Assembly (NCBI RefSeq): GCF_965638725.1
Contig: NC_134949.1
Coordinates: 55,270,151 to 55,334,150 of the forward strand
Origin: Aptenodytes patagonicus
Lineage: Eukaryota; Chordata; Aves; Sphenisciformes; Spheniscidae
Reading direction: 5' to 3'
Length of the DNA: 64,000 nucleotides
Shown here one piece after another: positions 23,792 to 36,707 of this stretch (position 1 is the first letter of the stretch; every line of letters begins with the position of its first letter). The position numbers and the translations under genes are program-made. The notes beneath the pieces are model-generated. The model ran no database searches. It was given only the letters and a program-made list of their open reading frames with translations, and was not told where the DNA came from.

Positions 23792-26560
23792 ATGGCAACA
23801 TCACCTCCCCAAGGCTGCGGCAGCATCGATGCTGACTATTACCTGCTCTGTGACATGGAGAAGGCCTGGGGGATTGTCCTGGAGTCGCTGGCTGCAGCTG
23901 GTGTCCTTGTCACCATTTTCCTCATCTGCTCGCTCTTCTTTCTCATCTGTAAAGTCCAAGACAACAGCAAGCGGCACATGATCTCTGTCTACTTCTTCTT
24001 TCTCTTAGGCACACTCGGCATTTTTGGTCTCACTTTTGCCTTCATCATTAAACTCAATGACAGGACTCGCCCCACTCGCTTCTTCCTATTTGGAGTCATC
24101 TTTGCTCTCTGCTTCTCATGCCTCCTCACCCATGCCTGCAACCTCAACAAACTAGTGAGAGGAAGAAAGCCCTTCTCCTGGCTGGTGTTGCTGCTCCTCC
24201 TTGTTTCCTTTGCCCTGGTACAAGTTGTGATCAGCATTGAGTACTTAGTCACCATGCTAGTAAACCAGAAAAACAAATTTCTGAGTATGTCTGAGGAGGA
24301 TACCAAGAAGGACTTTGTCATGCTTTTGATCTACGTGCTCTTCTTGATGGCTCTGACCTTCTTGGTTTCCATGTTCACATTCTGTGGGTCATACAAAAGC
24401 TGGAAGAGGCATGGAGCACACATCTTTGTCACTGTCCTGTTCTCCATCGCCATTTGGGTGGTGTGGATCACTATGCTCACAAAAGGCAACACGTTTTTAA
24501 ACAGCCATAGCTGGGATGATCCTGTTGTGGCCATTGCTCTGGTGTCCAATGGATGGATCTTCCTGATAATGTATATCGTCCCTGAAATTTGTTTCCTCAC
24601 TGCCCCTCTGAAGCTGGAGGACTACCCTCCAGAAAATGACTTCTGCCAACCCAAGTTCATAAAGCAGACAACTGGAGTGGAAAACCGTGCCTACACCCAA
24701 GATGAAATTGTGCAAGGTATGATGAAGTAAACGACTCCACTGTCCCTCAGCCCTAAGCACATGTGCACCACTCATGAGCTAAAAGGGGTAGGAGGGCTAC
24801 AAGAAAAGATTTGAAGATGATGGATAATTTAGAGGTAGGAAAAAGTTTCAGACTGATGAAACTTCAGAAATGCAAGTGAAAATGAATCTCCAGACAAGAG
24901 GGAAAAGAGTAAGGACCAATGCAAAAGCCAAAGATGTGTAGGAGGAGTGGCTGAGTAGGAGTCTTACTAGGTGTCAGGGCTGAGACGTAAGTCCTTACAA
25001 TTCTGTTATGTCTAGAAAGTCTGTGTAAAAATTCAGCAGTTTTTTGTTTGTCTCTTAGCAATGCTCCAGCTCTTCAGACCTTTCCAGGTTATACCTTGGA
25101 GACTATTTATTCCAGTTCTGATCTGGTTCCCATTGTCTATTTAAAAATGAACGCATCATCCAAAAAGGAGGCAAGGAGGTCTTACTTTTCTGTATGAGTC
25201 TCATGCCTACTTGGACAAAGCAAGATGTTTTATCAATTGAGGCTTCCCAAATCTATGGGTAGGATAGATGTGAGTGCACTCTCTGTGGATCTGCTACAGG
25301 GATCACATTTGTCCCCTGGAGTCAGACCTCCAGGTTTGTAAAAGAATAGCCGAGAAAGGCTGTGCTTTCCCAGTGAATACCGCAGAGGGGGTCTTGTGCA
25401 TGCAAGTGGGAGGGATTTGACCAGTGATGTTGACAGTAATTGTGAGGCAACAGGAGGTGTCTAAACTCCAAGGCCACCTATGTCCTGTTATTTACAATAC
25501 CATTCATTCCTGCTTTCATAAGGAAGTATTTAATAAGTCACCCACCTATGGATTTTAACCCATTCCTGCCTGCATATTGCATAGTTTGGTCAGTCTGGTC
25601 AGTCTAAAAGCAGCTGCTAACGTAGCCACAGGCCCTTCGAGTCTCCCTTGATGTGGTATTTCCAAACTACCATATAACACTAACTCACTAACTTTCCCCC
25701 CTCTCTTGTCTTGTGACTCAGGAGACACAGGAGACCTCAGCTACTCCCCATACTCTTCTCACTTTCAGATGAAGGTAAGTTCACGCCCCCCTTCACCCAT
25801 TTCACCACATGTAGGCTATTGCTCAGGCACTGAAGGGAAGGGAAGGAGAAGGGGCAAAGACAGATGGATCTAGAGCAGGCTCTGTGGAGGCAGGCAAGTG
25901 CTTTGCATGGAGCCAGGTGATACCATGACACATGTTCATGGAGGTGCCTGTGGCTGGGGGAAGGGAGCTGTGACATGTCCAGGGGCACGGGGAGGCAAGA
26001 GGGGCCCAAGGCAAAGTCTGAGGTTGTGGTTTTCAATACTTCCGGATTTAACATCACATAAGAAGTCCTTTCTTTGAGCACAGTTCCTGCAGTAGACTGT
26101 GCACTTTCCTCAGAAGGTCATGCTCCTTTCCCCAGCCCGTGCCCTGAATGTATTCCCACCAGCAGTCACTGGAAGTTGCAGTGCAGATCCAGAGTGGGCA
26201 GTCTGCATGTCCCCATGTCTATTCACCAGTCCTCCTTCAGACCACAGCCTAGACAGGTTTAGTAGCTCACATCATGTCCCCACATCCTCTGGTGACATGT
26301 CTCCATTACTGCTCTGTTCTGCCAGGATCCTCTTCCACAGCCCCATTGATCACACTCTCAGGAAACCTTCAGCTCATTTCTCCCTCTCCTGTTTTGTTTT
26401 TTTTAAGCCCTATTCTATTACTTCTCTCCAGTTTTGAAAGGTAAAGATTTTCTTGCTTCCTTTTCAGACCATTAAACCCCAAAATGATTTCTCCATCCCT
26501 CGGCCCAAGGCCCGGACAAGCCCATACCATGACTACAGCGGTGGGAATGTCCCCATGTAG
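23792..26560 (+). CDS. GPRC5A: GPRC5A, retinoic acid-induced orphan GPCR (RAIG1/RAI3)
   Basis: Class C orphan seven-transmembrane receptor of the plasma membrane; in mammals it is retinoic-acid-inducible and modulates EGFR and lung epithelial growth. Coding exons are 23792-24716, 25722-25774 and 26468-26560. Phases 1 and 0 join cleanly to give 356 aa (human 357). The first coding exon starts at 23746 with 46 bases of 5' UTR. Predicted membrane segments lie at about residues 27-53, 63-86, 95-117, 128-150, 174-197, 207-229 and 244-270. Family signatures seen include LGIFGLTFAFII, KLVRGRKP, YVLFLMALTFL, WKRHGAHI and GVENRAY. The tail keeps FSIPR, SPY and four tyrosines (Y316, Y319, Y346, Y349) at the spacing of the human phosphorylated tyrosines. 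The N terminus is short, as usual for the subfamily. The residues favour GPRC5A over GPRC5D, and synteny with DDX47 and HEBP1 agrees. Confidence 0.97.
24717..25721 (+). other. GPRC5A: GPRC5A intron between coding exons 1 and 2
   Basis: Intron of 1005 bp, donor GTATGA, acceptor TTGTGACTCAG. No other feature seen. Confidence 0.9.
25775..26467 (+). other. GPRC5A: GPRC5A intron between coding exons 2 and 3
   Basis: Intron of 693 bp with a consensus donor GTAAGT and acceptor CTTCCTTTTCAG. No other feature seen. Confidence 0.92.
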
Positions 26561-27138
26561 CAGCTCCGCAGGGAGCAAAGAGACTAAGCACCCTTCAGCA
26601 GAGGCATGGGGAATGGGCCACGTGGTGACAAATGAGTCGATCCTGCAGAAGAGACAGAGCCAACCCACACTGGCAAAAGAGGAGAGGGGTCCTCTTTTCC
26701 CCGCACAGGCACCCTTCTAGCCCCCCTCATTCCTCAAACACCACTTTTAGACACCGCTCTGGCCATCTTGTCCCCGCTCACTCCATTTTTCCGTGGGATG
26801 GAGCTCATCTCTTCTGACAGAGGAACGTGCTAGGAAGAGCCTGTCCTGGCCTATTTTCAGCAGGAATGCTGTAGAGCTAGAGCAGCAGGAAGATCATCAG
26901 CCGGGTCTGCAACTGGCTCTGTCCCAGCCAGGACTCACTTTGATCAGCTCACGGGGATGCCTGCGCCCCACGTCTGACGGGAGAAGATGCAGGAGCAGGA
27001 GCATCAGCCCTACACATCCCCACTCCTGCCCACCTGTGAACACATCTCAGGCACTACCGAGGACACCCTTATCTATCCACTGTTACTTTTGTGCCCACTC
27101 CCATCCCTGCCTGGCTCTCCTCCAGAGATCAGTGGAGA

Positions 27139-27144
<6 letters not shown>

Positions 27145-27174
<30 letters not shown>
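27145..27174. repeat. (AG)n microsatellite
   Basis: About fifteen perfect AG units, inside the presumed GPRC5A 3' UTR. Confidence 0.97.
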
Positions 27175-27178
<4 letters not shown>

Positions 27179-27599
27179 CCTTTTTTCTTCTTCATGTTCA
27201 CTTCCAACCCCTTCCTCATCACCTAGAGACCACAGTGGAGAGGGGGAAGAAAAAATAAAGACAGAAAAACATCTACACCTATTTACCCTGACACATTTTC
27301 TGATTTGCGCTCTAGCATCAGCCTCCCTCCTAGCTCTGACTCCTGACCACACGCCCAGCTGAGTTCCCCAGGGTGCCTGCCCAACGCCTCAAACCCTCCC
27401 TCCCCACCCCTGCCACCCTAAGCTCTGCAGACAAATCTCTGCCATGCAGCTGCTTGCAATACCCTGGTGGGATCTAATCCCATGCACCTTGGAGCTCTGC
27501 CTCCTCCCGAGTGTCTGTGGCATTAACACGAACATTTCCCACGCAGCCAGGTTATGGAGGGTGGACACCCTTCTTCCCAGGAGTGAGCGAGTGTGAGCA

Positions 27600-27640
27600 C
27601 GCATGTGTGTGTGCATGTGTGCATGTGTGTGTGCTGTGTG
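27600..27640. repeat. TG/CATG-rich microsatellite
   Basis: Impure (TG)n with CATG interruptions. Confidence 0.85.
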
Positions 27641-27832
27641 AACTGCACCCTGGCAATGAGCAATGATTCTGTGGAGTTGAATCATTCTGTAGCCTGCTTT
27701 GCATTTGGTAAACAGCTTTCCATGATATTTCATACATAAATACATAGAGCTCTCCAAGTGGGTGTGTATGGTACACTGGTGTCTGACACAGCTATATATT
27801 TATTTAGTACTTTGTATGTGGAATATTTAATT

Positions 27833-27838
27833 AATAAA
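27833..27838 (+). promoter_or_regulatory. poly(A) signal AATAAA for GPRC5A
   Basis: Canonical hexamer in an AT-rich context 1.27 kb after the stop. An alternative AATAAA is at 27254-27259. Confidence 0.55.
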
Positions 27839-28416
27839 AACCCAAACAGCCTGACTACAAGAGACTGGCGTTCATCCTCAGGAATGTGATTCCTCTAATG
27901 CCTGGTGGGGTGGCAGCAACAGCTCTCCATGGGTTGGAGTGGGCCACCCGGGAGATTACAGCTGGGGGGGAAATGGCAAAGAGATGCTGCCTTCTTTGAA
28001 GCTGTCATTATGGACCAGAGATCAGCTGCTTGAGGGTACAGAAGAGAGTTAGTAGCTTCTCCATGCTACTTTTCTTGAATAAAGAAAGCTGATTCAATGT
28101 TAGAAGTGCTTAAGAAATGAAGAAATATAAACCAAATCCACAGCAAGCAAATGCAGGAGGAAGGATGTGATCTTTTTATCACTGCATGTGTCTGTGTCTG
28201 CTTGGTCTATATTCCTGTATTTATTCACTTGTGTCTTGCTGGGTACTTGCATAATCAAGAACAGGAAAGGAGCTTGTAGGTATTTCATTCAGCTTGTAAA
28301 AATATGTCTTTCTGATGTTGTGAACACATGTAATATTTTTATTTGAAAATAGAAACAATATCAAAGCAAAATAATGATGATGATGATAGTAATGATGATG
28401 ATGGTGATGATGATGG

Positions 28417-28456
<40 letters not shown>

Positions 28457-31400
28457 AATATTTTTCAAAACTTCCTGATGGTATGAGGCTGTAATCTCCT
28501 ATTTTAGAGGCTTCCTCTCCCATGAGTTTTTACATGGTATGTCATGCTACCACTTATCCATATGCTCCTGGCAAGCAAAACGCCTTCCTCAGGCACAGTG
28601 CTGTCTAGAATATGCCAGGCCTTCCCCACTCTGCCTACCAGCACTGAAGGGCAACGCAGGGACATTTGGGTCTTCTGAATCCTTTGGCATGAGAAAGAGC
28701 CCTCCTAGGCATTGGTTTGAAATGCGTCACAGGACATCTTGCCTTTTTCTAGCAAATTTGAGGTGGAAACGATTCTTACCCTCCCCTCCACCTACACAGT
28801 TCCCCACGTGTAACACACAGGATTGGAGAGAAAATTCAGGAGTGCTAATGTAACATTGGGGAGCAGATTGGGAAGTGGGTATGTGAGGTCTGACACAAGT
28901 TGTTGACTTGCAGGCTGAAGGTAGGAAGGATGTGCTTGAAACAATACCAAACTTTCAAGAAATGCGGTTTTCAAGCTGATGCGGTACCATTGATGGCTTA
29001 TGTGTAGCTAGAGTATGTCGCAGGAGGAGCCAAAAACATGCTAAATAAGACAGAGCCAGCTCCCCTGCTTCAGTGGGGTCTGGTGGAGCAAAGGGACAGG
29101 CTAACAGGAGAAATAAGAGCAAAGTGTGCTCTTACCATGTGTGTTTTCCACATTCCACACACTTATCAACTCCTTCACTGACTGCCACAGACCAGAAAGT
29201 GCCTCCCAGATGTACCTTGGCCTCAGAGGCAGCAGAACTAGGAGGGATGAGGGACACCATATGCACTCCCATCGATGCTGGGCTATTTCTTGATTACTTG
29301 GTTGTTACTGTGCATGTTGCTTGGCAGAGAATGAAAAATCCCCTTCCACGGATTTACAGCGCCTTTTAGAGTAATTTTTTACATTACAGAGGTTTACTCT
29401 GTAATGACACAAATACTAATCTGCCCAGAGTTATTTTGCACTTGTTCAATATTAAGGCAGCTTTGGGTGAGGACTGATTTAAATGCCAAATTAAATACAA
29501 ATTTCTGTGGAACTTGGGGCTGGCAGGAAAGGGGTGGTGCTGCTCTGCAGGTTTCTCCCACCTCAGGAGAGGCTTTTGGGAAAGCAGCAGTTTGCTCTTT
29601 CCCTACAACTGAGCTTAAACCAACCCAGATGACCACTTAGTCACACACATACACGTCCCGGGGAAATCCTAAACTGGTGGGGCCAGACAGATCAGATCCG
29701 AAGGGAACAAGCAAGTGGAGGAGGCATGAGGTTGCCTGATCTTTGTGCTGTTTTTTCTTAAAATCTGCCCACTGGAAGGCCAGTAAACCCAGTAAGGCTC
29801 ATGCCCACCCTCTCCCCTGCAAAGGGCCTCTTTGGTGGTGGGGGCTGCAGGTCTGCTGCCTATGGGGCCTTCTGGTTTTTCATCCCTGTTCAAGGAGACC
29901 AGAGCACCAGGTATGTACACACCGGAGAAGGGTTGGCACGGAGCACGCCTGGATTATGAAAGCAGCCAGGATTATCAGGAGGCGGGATAAACTCAGCTGA
30001 ACTTCAGGTCAGGGATGTCACGGGAAAAGGGCAAGGAAGGGCAGAGGCACTGCTCAGACCCAGGACCTTCAGGGTCACCATCCCATGGGCTTGCCAGGGC
30101 TGTAGGGCTCCATGTGCCCAGCCAGGCGTGGGCACAGAGGGTGCGGTAAACCCTTGGGGCACAGCTCCAGGCCAGTGATGCCAGGGCCTGGGATGGGGAA
30201 GGACCTTGCTGGGTCCACCTCCCAAATATTCCCCTGCTTGCCAAAAAAGCTTCCCCTTTGGCAGCCGGTGGGGCGCATCCTCCCCACACAAGGTGTTTAA
30301 CTCTATCCCAACCAAAACCAGTACAGGGAAGGATCCACCATCTCCCCACAAGCTCTGTAGCTCTTGCTGTGGCACATGGGTGGTAAATGAGTCCCCCTCC
30401 CTCATCTGGGGCAGGAGATGCCGGGGACTGGTTGGAATCAGGGAGGAGCACGCTGCCAGCCAGTGGAGCCATGGTTGGCTTGTGAAGCCATGGCTTCAGG
30501 CTCCAGAGGCAGAGGTGTTGGGGAGCTTGCCCAGCTCCCACGCCCACCAGGCTGGGACCAAGAAAGCAAGCACTGGTTTCCTGGGGTGGCAGGAGGCAGC
30601 TGCATGGGATGGGGAACCCACAATGCCTTGTAAGGCCCTTGTAGGCAGGGGGCACCCCCTCGCACCCCCCAGCCTTTTCTGAAGCAAGTGTGGAAAAGCT
30701 GCATCCCCCTCTGGCCTGCGCCATATGAGCGATGGATCGCTGGGAGCCACCCCTGGCTCCCTCCTTCAGATGTCCCCTCTGCTGCCATCCATTCCCCTCC
30801 CTGTTTCAGTATTCAACACAGAGTGGTGTCAAACGGTGCTCAGGCTGTGCATGGGTAACTGGGGCTCGTGGGGAGGCTGGCACAGCCTTGTGCACCCACT
30901 CTCGGCAGGCTCATGGGGCCAGGGGATGGCTTTAATCAGATCTGCTCCCCAAGGAACAGAACCACGGGGACACATCTTGTATGTGGCAACTGTTGGCCCA
31001 AGTGTGCATGGTGCTCCTTTGCCAAAGGTGACCATCCCCGTAGCAGGGCTGATGGTACAGATGGTGTGTCCAGTCCCCAATGACAGCAGTTACCTTCTCC
31101 CATATAAACCCTACACTGCAGGTTTCACTGTATCTCATCACACTGGACAAGAAATAGAAGTAGGTGAAGAGCAGAAACGTCTCCCATTTTCCTGGCCTTG
31201 ATACAAGCAAGGTGAACAGCTGGCAGCAGTCTCCTTCAGCCACCCCAAGCAGCTGCACTACAGCCTGTGAGCAGCACCTAGAGGGGACCAACACCCAGAG
31301 GAGCAAGTAGCAGCATCAGAGCATCAACCCCCCCTACATTTCCACCTGGCCAGGCGGGTTGCTTAGCTTACACTGTTCTCCTCGACACACACACTCCCCA

Positions 31401-31618
31401 GGGAGGGACTGGCTTTGCACTGTCTTAAAGACAAACATGAGATCTAAAAGCTGCCAGCATGTAGGTCATGTGTGGGTAACATGTGGGGTGCCTCTTGCTT
31501 TACTCTACCTCAAGCTCCCTTCAAAGTGTAAGCTCCCACACATGCAGGGAGCTGGTAGTTCTGAGAAGCCATAGCGTTCCTCCTTGTTTCCAGCTCTTTC
31601 CTGCATTTTACTAGGTTT
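27839..31618. other. intergenic stretch downstream of GPRC5A
   Basis: About 3.8 kb. It holds the GAT trinucleotide repeat at 28372-28458 and a GC-rich block at about 30000-31050 with long overlapping frames on both strands that show no domain. No gene recognised. Confidence 0.6.
28372..28458. repeat. (GAT)n trinucleotide microsatellite
   Basis: About 29 GAT-type units with a few GGT, AGT and AAT variants. On the minus strand this reads as a polyhistidine frame, which is an artefact of the repeat. Confidence 0.97.
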
Positions 31619-32255
31619 AGCGGAATTACAGAGTAACACAAAGGTTTGATCAGACGGGACCTCTGGAGAGGTCTAGTCCAGCTTCTGCCCTGAACAGGGC
31701 TCACCTCAGAGCTAGACCAGGTTGTCAGGGCCTTGTCCAGGTAAGCTTTGAATATCTCTAAAGGTGGAGATCCCACAGCTTCTCAGGGCCCCTGTGCTGG
31801 TGTCTGATCACTCTCATTGGGATTTTCTTTTAAAACTTGTGCCTAATCAGAATTTCCCTTGTTGCAACTTGTCTATCACCCCTTGTCCTTTCACTGTGCA
31901 CCTCTAAGAAAAGTCTGGTCCCATCTTCTCTATAGCATCCATTTACTTAATAGACAAGAGCAACTGGATCCCCCTTAGCCTTTCTTCTCATGGCTGAGCA
32001 GGTCCCTCAGTCTCTCCTCCTGGTGACATGCTCCAAGCAGCCCCCAACTGTTTCAGTGGCCCCCCTGCTGGACTTGTTCCACTTGATCAAGCTCTGTTGC
32101 AGTGAGAGACCCAAACTGGACACAGTACTCCAGATACAGCCTCACAAGTGCTAAATAAAGAGGAATAACCACTTCCCTCACCTTGCTGACTTCACCCTTA
32201 CTCATGCAGCCCGGTATGTGGTTGGTGTACATTGCCACGAGCATGCACCACTGGG
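31619..32255 (-). mobile_element. CR1 LINE fragment, 3' part, antisense
   Basis: The plus strand reads as the reverse complement of a CR1 3' end: a GGGACCTCTGGAG segment at about 31655, TAGACCAGGTTG, GCCTTGTCCAGG, then CCCCTTGTCC, and at the far side GGACACAGTACTCCAG and CAGCCTCACAAGTGC. Read on the minus strand, the distal part still encodes an ORF2 remnant with PLYLALVRLYLEYCVQFGS, close to the conserved CR1 segment that contains LEYCVQFW. The copy is 5'-truncated and diverged, with no ATTCTATG tail left. It is an old, inactive insertion. Confidence 0.9.
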
Positions 32256-33799
32256 CAATGCCTTTTTCAGGTTCATTTTCCCCAGCACCAGTTACTCCCT
32301 TTGCCCTGGAGGAGCTTGTGTGGTTATAAATAGAAGCAACTGAACAGTCCTGAGGTTCTGTCTCTAAGGCAGGTGGTTTCTGGCAGGAGCCAGAAACGGC
32401 ATGCAAGGCCACTCGTGAGCTGAGGGCTGCAGCGGCAGCTGCCTCTCCCAGCAGGGAGCCCTGGAGAAGAAAGTCCAAGGGCCCCTGCCAGCATTTGCCT
32501 GCTTTCTGGGTGTTCTGAATGTGAAGTGGAGGTGTGCCTGAGTGGCAGCAAGCCCAGCCTTTGGGTACCAGCTGGTCTGCATCACTCCACCCAGGCTGGA
32601 GTTGGTGGGCTGTTGGTGACCAGTTGTGTTCGATGAATCTGTGCCCTTACTAGGCCACCCAACCACGGGGACTTGGCCCCCTCTGCCCCAAGGCAGCCTT
32701 TGCTGCTGCACTGAGCAATGCAGGACAGTGGCCGTGAGAGTATCTCCTGGGGGTCCCCGCCCCACTCTGGCCACCCTGGTCCGTGTATGCCTGGGACTTG
32801 TCCTGTCACCTCTCCCTACCTGCAGCACACTCACCCTTCTGCATCCAGGACTGTCCTATGTGGGAACCTCTCCCTCCCTTAAAGGTGACATGCCCTGCCA
32901 CCCGCAGTTTCTAGGGAAACTGGTGTTTGCTTTGCCTTTGCTATGGTGACAAGTGAGGCACAGTGCTAGATATGAGTGCCATTTTCTGCAAAAGGCTTTC
33001 TGAAGTGCCAGGCATAGAGCAGGAGCTGCCCTCCCAGCTGGCCAGGCAGATCTTATCTGGATCTAGCTCTGGACTTGGCCAGGGCTCCACCTGGCTGAGG
33101 AGTTTCTCCCATCAAACCAGTAACAGGTGCATTTGAGGAGAAAGCAAAGGCTGTGGCTTACAAAATGGGCATCTTGTTCTCTAATGAATTAGTCAAGAGC
33201 TAAAATAGAATGCTGTGTCTCCAACATATGGCGCTGTCTGCTGTTTCCCCCCCAAAACTGTTTGCAGTTAGGCTCAAATGCTGGAGCAGGAGTGTGAAGA
33301 AGTGCTGAAAATTTTGGGTGAGATCTACAGTCATGGGGAGAAAGGGACCTGGGTAGCATCCTTGACTCTGGTGCTGCTCCTTGCTCAGTGCACGTTTTCC
33401 TGCAAATCAGCTCTTTACTGGTTTTGCCAGACTGAACAAACATATGTTTGAATCTCAGAAAATAGGCACCTCGGTGTTGCTCAGTGTCACTTAGTCATGC
33501 CAGGACCCCTCTGTAATCAGAGTGAAGAGACACGCTGTTCCTGCAGGCACTCTGGTTTTAGCAGTGCCGAACCACCCTCTCTCACTGCCTGTTTGCCTGG
33601 AAGGAGCCGGCCGTGACCCTCAGCCCCTAACCCAGCCACCTGAGACTGCTGCCAAGGGAGCAATGAGGCACGCAGGGTCCAGGATGCTTTCAGCATCTGC
33701 CTGGTACCTATGGTGGTCTCCAGACCAGTGGGCCACGTCCCGCTGGACTAATTCTGGCAGGAGCGAAAGCAACCCCCTCAAAAACAGGGAGGGGGCTGG
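32256..33799. other. intergenic stretch between the CR1 fragment and the CpG island
   Basis: About 1.5 kb with no recognised feature. The open frames on both strands have no family resemblance. Confidence 0.6.
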
Positions 33800-34085
33800 G
33801 TTTAGGTTCCTGGTTCCGCAAAGGAAGCGGAGGCAACGCCGAGACAGCCGGTGCGAGGAAAAGAGCCGGCAGCGCTGCCGGGAGGATTCAAACCCACCGG
33901 GGCGGCTCCTCCTGGCGTTCCGCCAGCGGCCGCCGGGCGGCGCCCGTGCCCCGCGGAGCCCAGCGCCGCGAGGGCCGGGCTGCGGCCGCCGCCTCCGGGC
34001 CGGGCCCCGGCGGGCTGAGCCGGGGGGGGGGAAGGGAACACCGGGGGGCTGCTCCTGCCGCAGGCTGAGGCGTCTCGACCTCCCT
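33800..34085. promoter_or_regulatory. isolated CpG island without an assigned gene
   Basis: About 285 bp with abrupt GC and CpG enrichment (CGCCGCGAGGGCCGGGC, GCGGCCGCC and similar), a NotI-type GCGGCCGC core near 33981 and a run of ten G at 34021-34030. The flanks are AT-rich; immediately downstream is an A-rich segment. No coding start, TATA box or clear donor is assignable. It lies midway between GPRC5A and HEBP1, where mammals have GPRC5D. It could be a non-coding RNA or distal promoter. Confidence 0.5.
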
Positions 34086-36707
34086 GGGGTCAAAGCAAGA
34101 CACGCTGGACCCCTCGTTGCAATTAAAAACAAAAAAGCCCCGCATCTTATTAAAGCTTTAATATTAAAACCATTTTAAAAAAAAGTTATTTCATGGCCTT
34201 TCATTGAACTTTGGTAAAATTTGCAATTTTGCTCCCATGAAATGATTTATTTGACTCAGCATGTTCCAATAAAAAAAAAACAACCTAAAACTTTCCAGCC
34301 TAAAAAGGAAGCTTTTCCACTGTGACGTTCAGCTTGTTTCATACAGCAATACAAAAAGCTTGTGTCTGAACTAATTTTATTTTAGGCACAGTTTGGTTTG
34401 ATTTCAACTAACCTCTTCCTGACTGGCTGCACTTCAGCTGCTGGAGAGAAATGAGTGCCTGGAGAGCCTCCTGCCCAGCTCTGGTGAGGTGTCTATGGGC
34501 AAGACACCCAGTCAGTCCCCAGACCCTGGGCCACAGACTCCTGGTGCTTCACGAGGCTGTGGGAGATGGACAGTCACTGGGGTGGGGCAGCAAACAGGCA
34601 AGCAGACACTCTTCGGCAGCCTGGCTGTCCAGGCAGGTTATGGCTCACCAGCTCCGCTCCCCATCCTGTCCAGCCTCCCAAATGGAGGCCACCAAGCTCC
34701 TGGGCCTGCCTAGGTGGGACTGTGCTGGTCAGCAGAACAGGAGGTCCCCAGTGGCAGAGCGGGTGACATCTGGTAGCAACGTGGGCAGGACAATTTTATC
34801 ACACAGAGAAGCGGCAGGTAGATAACATTGCATGGGCTGCAGGTAGATAACATGACCCATCTGTGTCCCTTCTCCTCCTTACCTATCACCACCACCATCA
34901 CTATGTATCAAGGCTGTGTCGTGGTTCCCCTTGTTGCATCCACACTTTTGGGTTTAAAATGGTTTGTGTGAGATGAGACCTTGGCAGGGCCAGGATTAAA
35001 TGCCCAACTCTCAAGCACAAGTCACCTCACAAGCAGATGTAGTCACCAATGCAGGATGTGTGCGCTGGTTTGAAGGGGAAAGGGTAGAAAAGTGTATGAA
35101 TTTGTCTACCTGGCTCTACTGGGTGGTCTACAGACAAGATAAAAGCGTAAGGTTTTTCCAGCACGGCAGACCTATCTGTGAGTTTCTGGCAGCGTGGCAA
35201 GCTATTGCATTGTGAGACAGGAGTCTGGTGTGTCAGTTCTCCGTGGCACGGACTGCTGCTAGGCTGCTGGAAGGACTGTGGGGCAGTTAAAACACTGCTT
35301 CAAATGACTTGGGATCCTGCCTGTGCAGCTCTCACAGTATCGCAGTGCTAGTATCACCCTCCCTGCTGCCCTTCTCCTCTCTTAGGAGGAAACCGGCTTT
35401 GCCACCCGCTCTGCTTTAGCATATTCCCTGAAATACAAGCTAAAACCTGTCCTGTGTGAGGACCTGAAATACTGAACCGGCTCATTTTTCCCATGACATT
35501 GGGCCCTTGTTCCATCATCTTCAGTAACCAGACGGGGGCATTGCGGGATCTACATCCACCGTGGACACACGGTCCCGTTTCTGCCGAGTTACTCAGATTG
35601 CATGAAGATAGATCATGAACCATTTTTAACCTATTCAGACTGCTCGAATGAGTTCACAGCACGTCAGTGCTTCGTGTCTTGGTGGCCATCACATTTTTCA
35701 ACCGCTAGGAGGAGTCCTAAAGCCAGATTTACCGAGGTGTCCAGCCCTGGCTCTAGCTACAAGGGATTCTTTCCAAATCCTGGAGACAAGCAGGGTGGGA
35801 GGAGGGGAAGGTCCTCTCTCTGCAAGTTTCATTATGCACCTCGCCTTTTTTTGAATATCGTTTGTCTTTATTGTCTGGTGGTAATCTCTAAAAGTGGAAG
35901 CAACTTTGTCTATATTGAATGAATGGGGAAATGCTGAGAGAAGCTGTATGCTCCTTTACAGGATCCCAAAGAGATGAAACCCTTGATAGTGTCTCACCTG
36001 ATTTCTCTTTCATAGTGCACTCTTCAAATGTAATCAGCTTTTGGGGCATGCTCTGCCTCCAACTGTGCATACAATGCTCACATTGAAATTAATAGAATCA
36101 TGATGATACATTTGAAGTGAGAATCTGGGACAAAAAAGTTAAATTCTTGCTGGTAAAACCAATGACAAAAGTTTCTTTGGCTTTAGTTCTCACTTTAGAG
36201 GCATCTGTATGTCTAAGGCTGGAAAGAATCATTTTTATGGGTATATGTGTCTTAGCAACATCCTGAGAAATAAAAAAACATGAACTTTGGATACATTTTA
36301 TACAAGGAGTTTACAAACGTGTCTTTGTGGCCTCCCTCTTAGCAGAGATTTGTTGCTATGTTTAACCCCACTGCCTCAACCCCAGTTCTACCCTGGGGGA
36401 TGGGGAATTGTTTGTGATTGATGGGATCATCATAATACATGTGGACAAGGTGCTGGGCTTGAATTTGTATCGGTGACCTCAGATCTGGCATTTAGTAATG
36501 CTCCTATTGTGTTTTTGATGTGTCTGTTGAATTGCTAAGAGTCCTACAGGTGATCTTTCACGTGCTTATCCTTCTGTCGTGCCAGCATGATGGGGAAATG
36601 CTGTTCCCTACATTCAGGGCACAAGGTCAAGAGCAGATTTCCACCGTGCCTAGGTAGCTGCTCATCCTCACGCCCAGGTGAGTTGCTTTGTGTCACTCAG
36701 AGAAGAG

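Larger units (their letters stand above)
26561..27838 (+). other. GPRC5A: GPRC5A 3' untranslated region
   Basis: About 1.28 kb from the TAG stop to an AATAAA at 27833-27838. It contains an (AG)n tract (27145-27174), an earlier AATAAA at 27254-27259 that could give a shorter UTR, and a TG-rich tract (27601-27640). Its extent is inferred from the signals, not from transcript data. Confidence 0.55.

Noticed and set aside
28221-28523. Minus-strand frame with a long histidine run
   Set aside because: It is the translation of the (GAT)n microsatellite at 28372-28458; the rest of the frame has no protein character.
30004-30788. Several long frames on both strands (up to 243 codons)
   Set aside because: Same composition effect; Trp/Gly/Pro/Cys-rich translations in all frames with no family resemblance.
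33522-34178. 218-codon plus-strand frame over the CpG island
   Set aside because: Openness is explained by CpG-rich, stop-poor DNA; the N-terminal half lies outside the island and resembles nothing.
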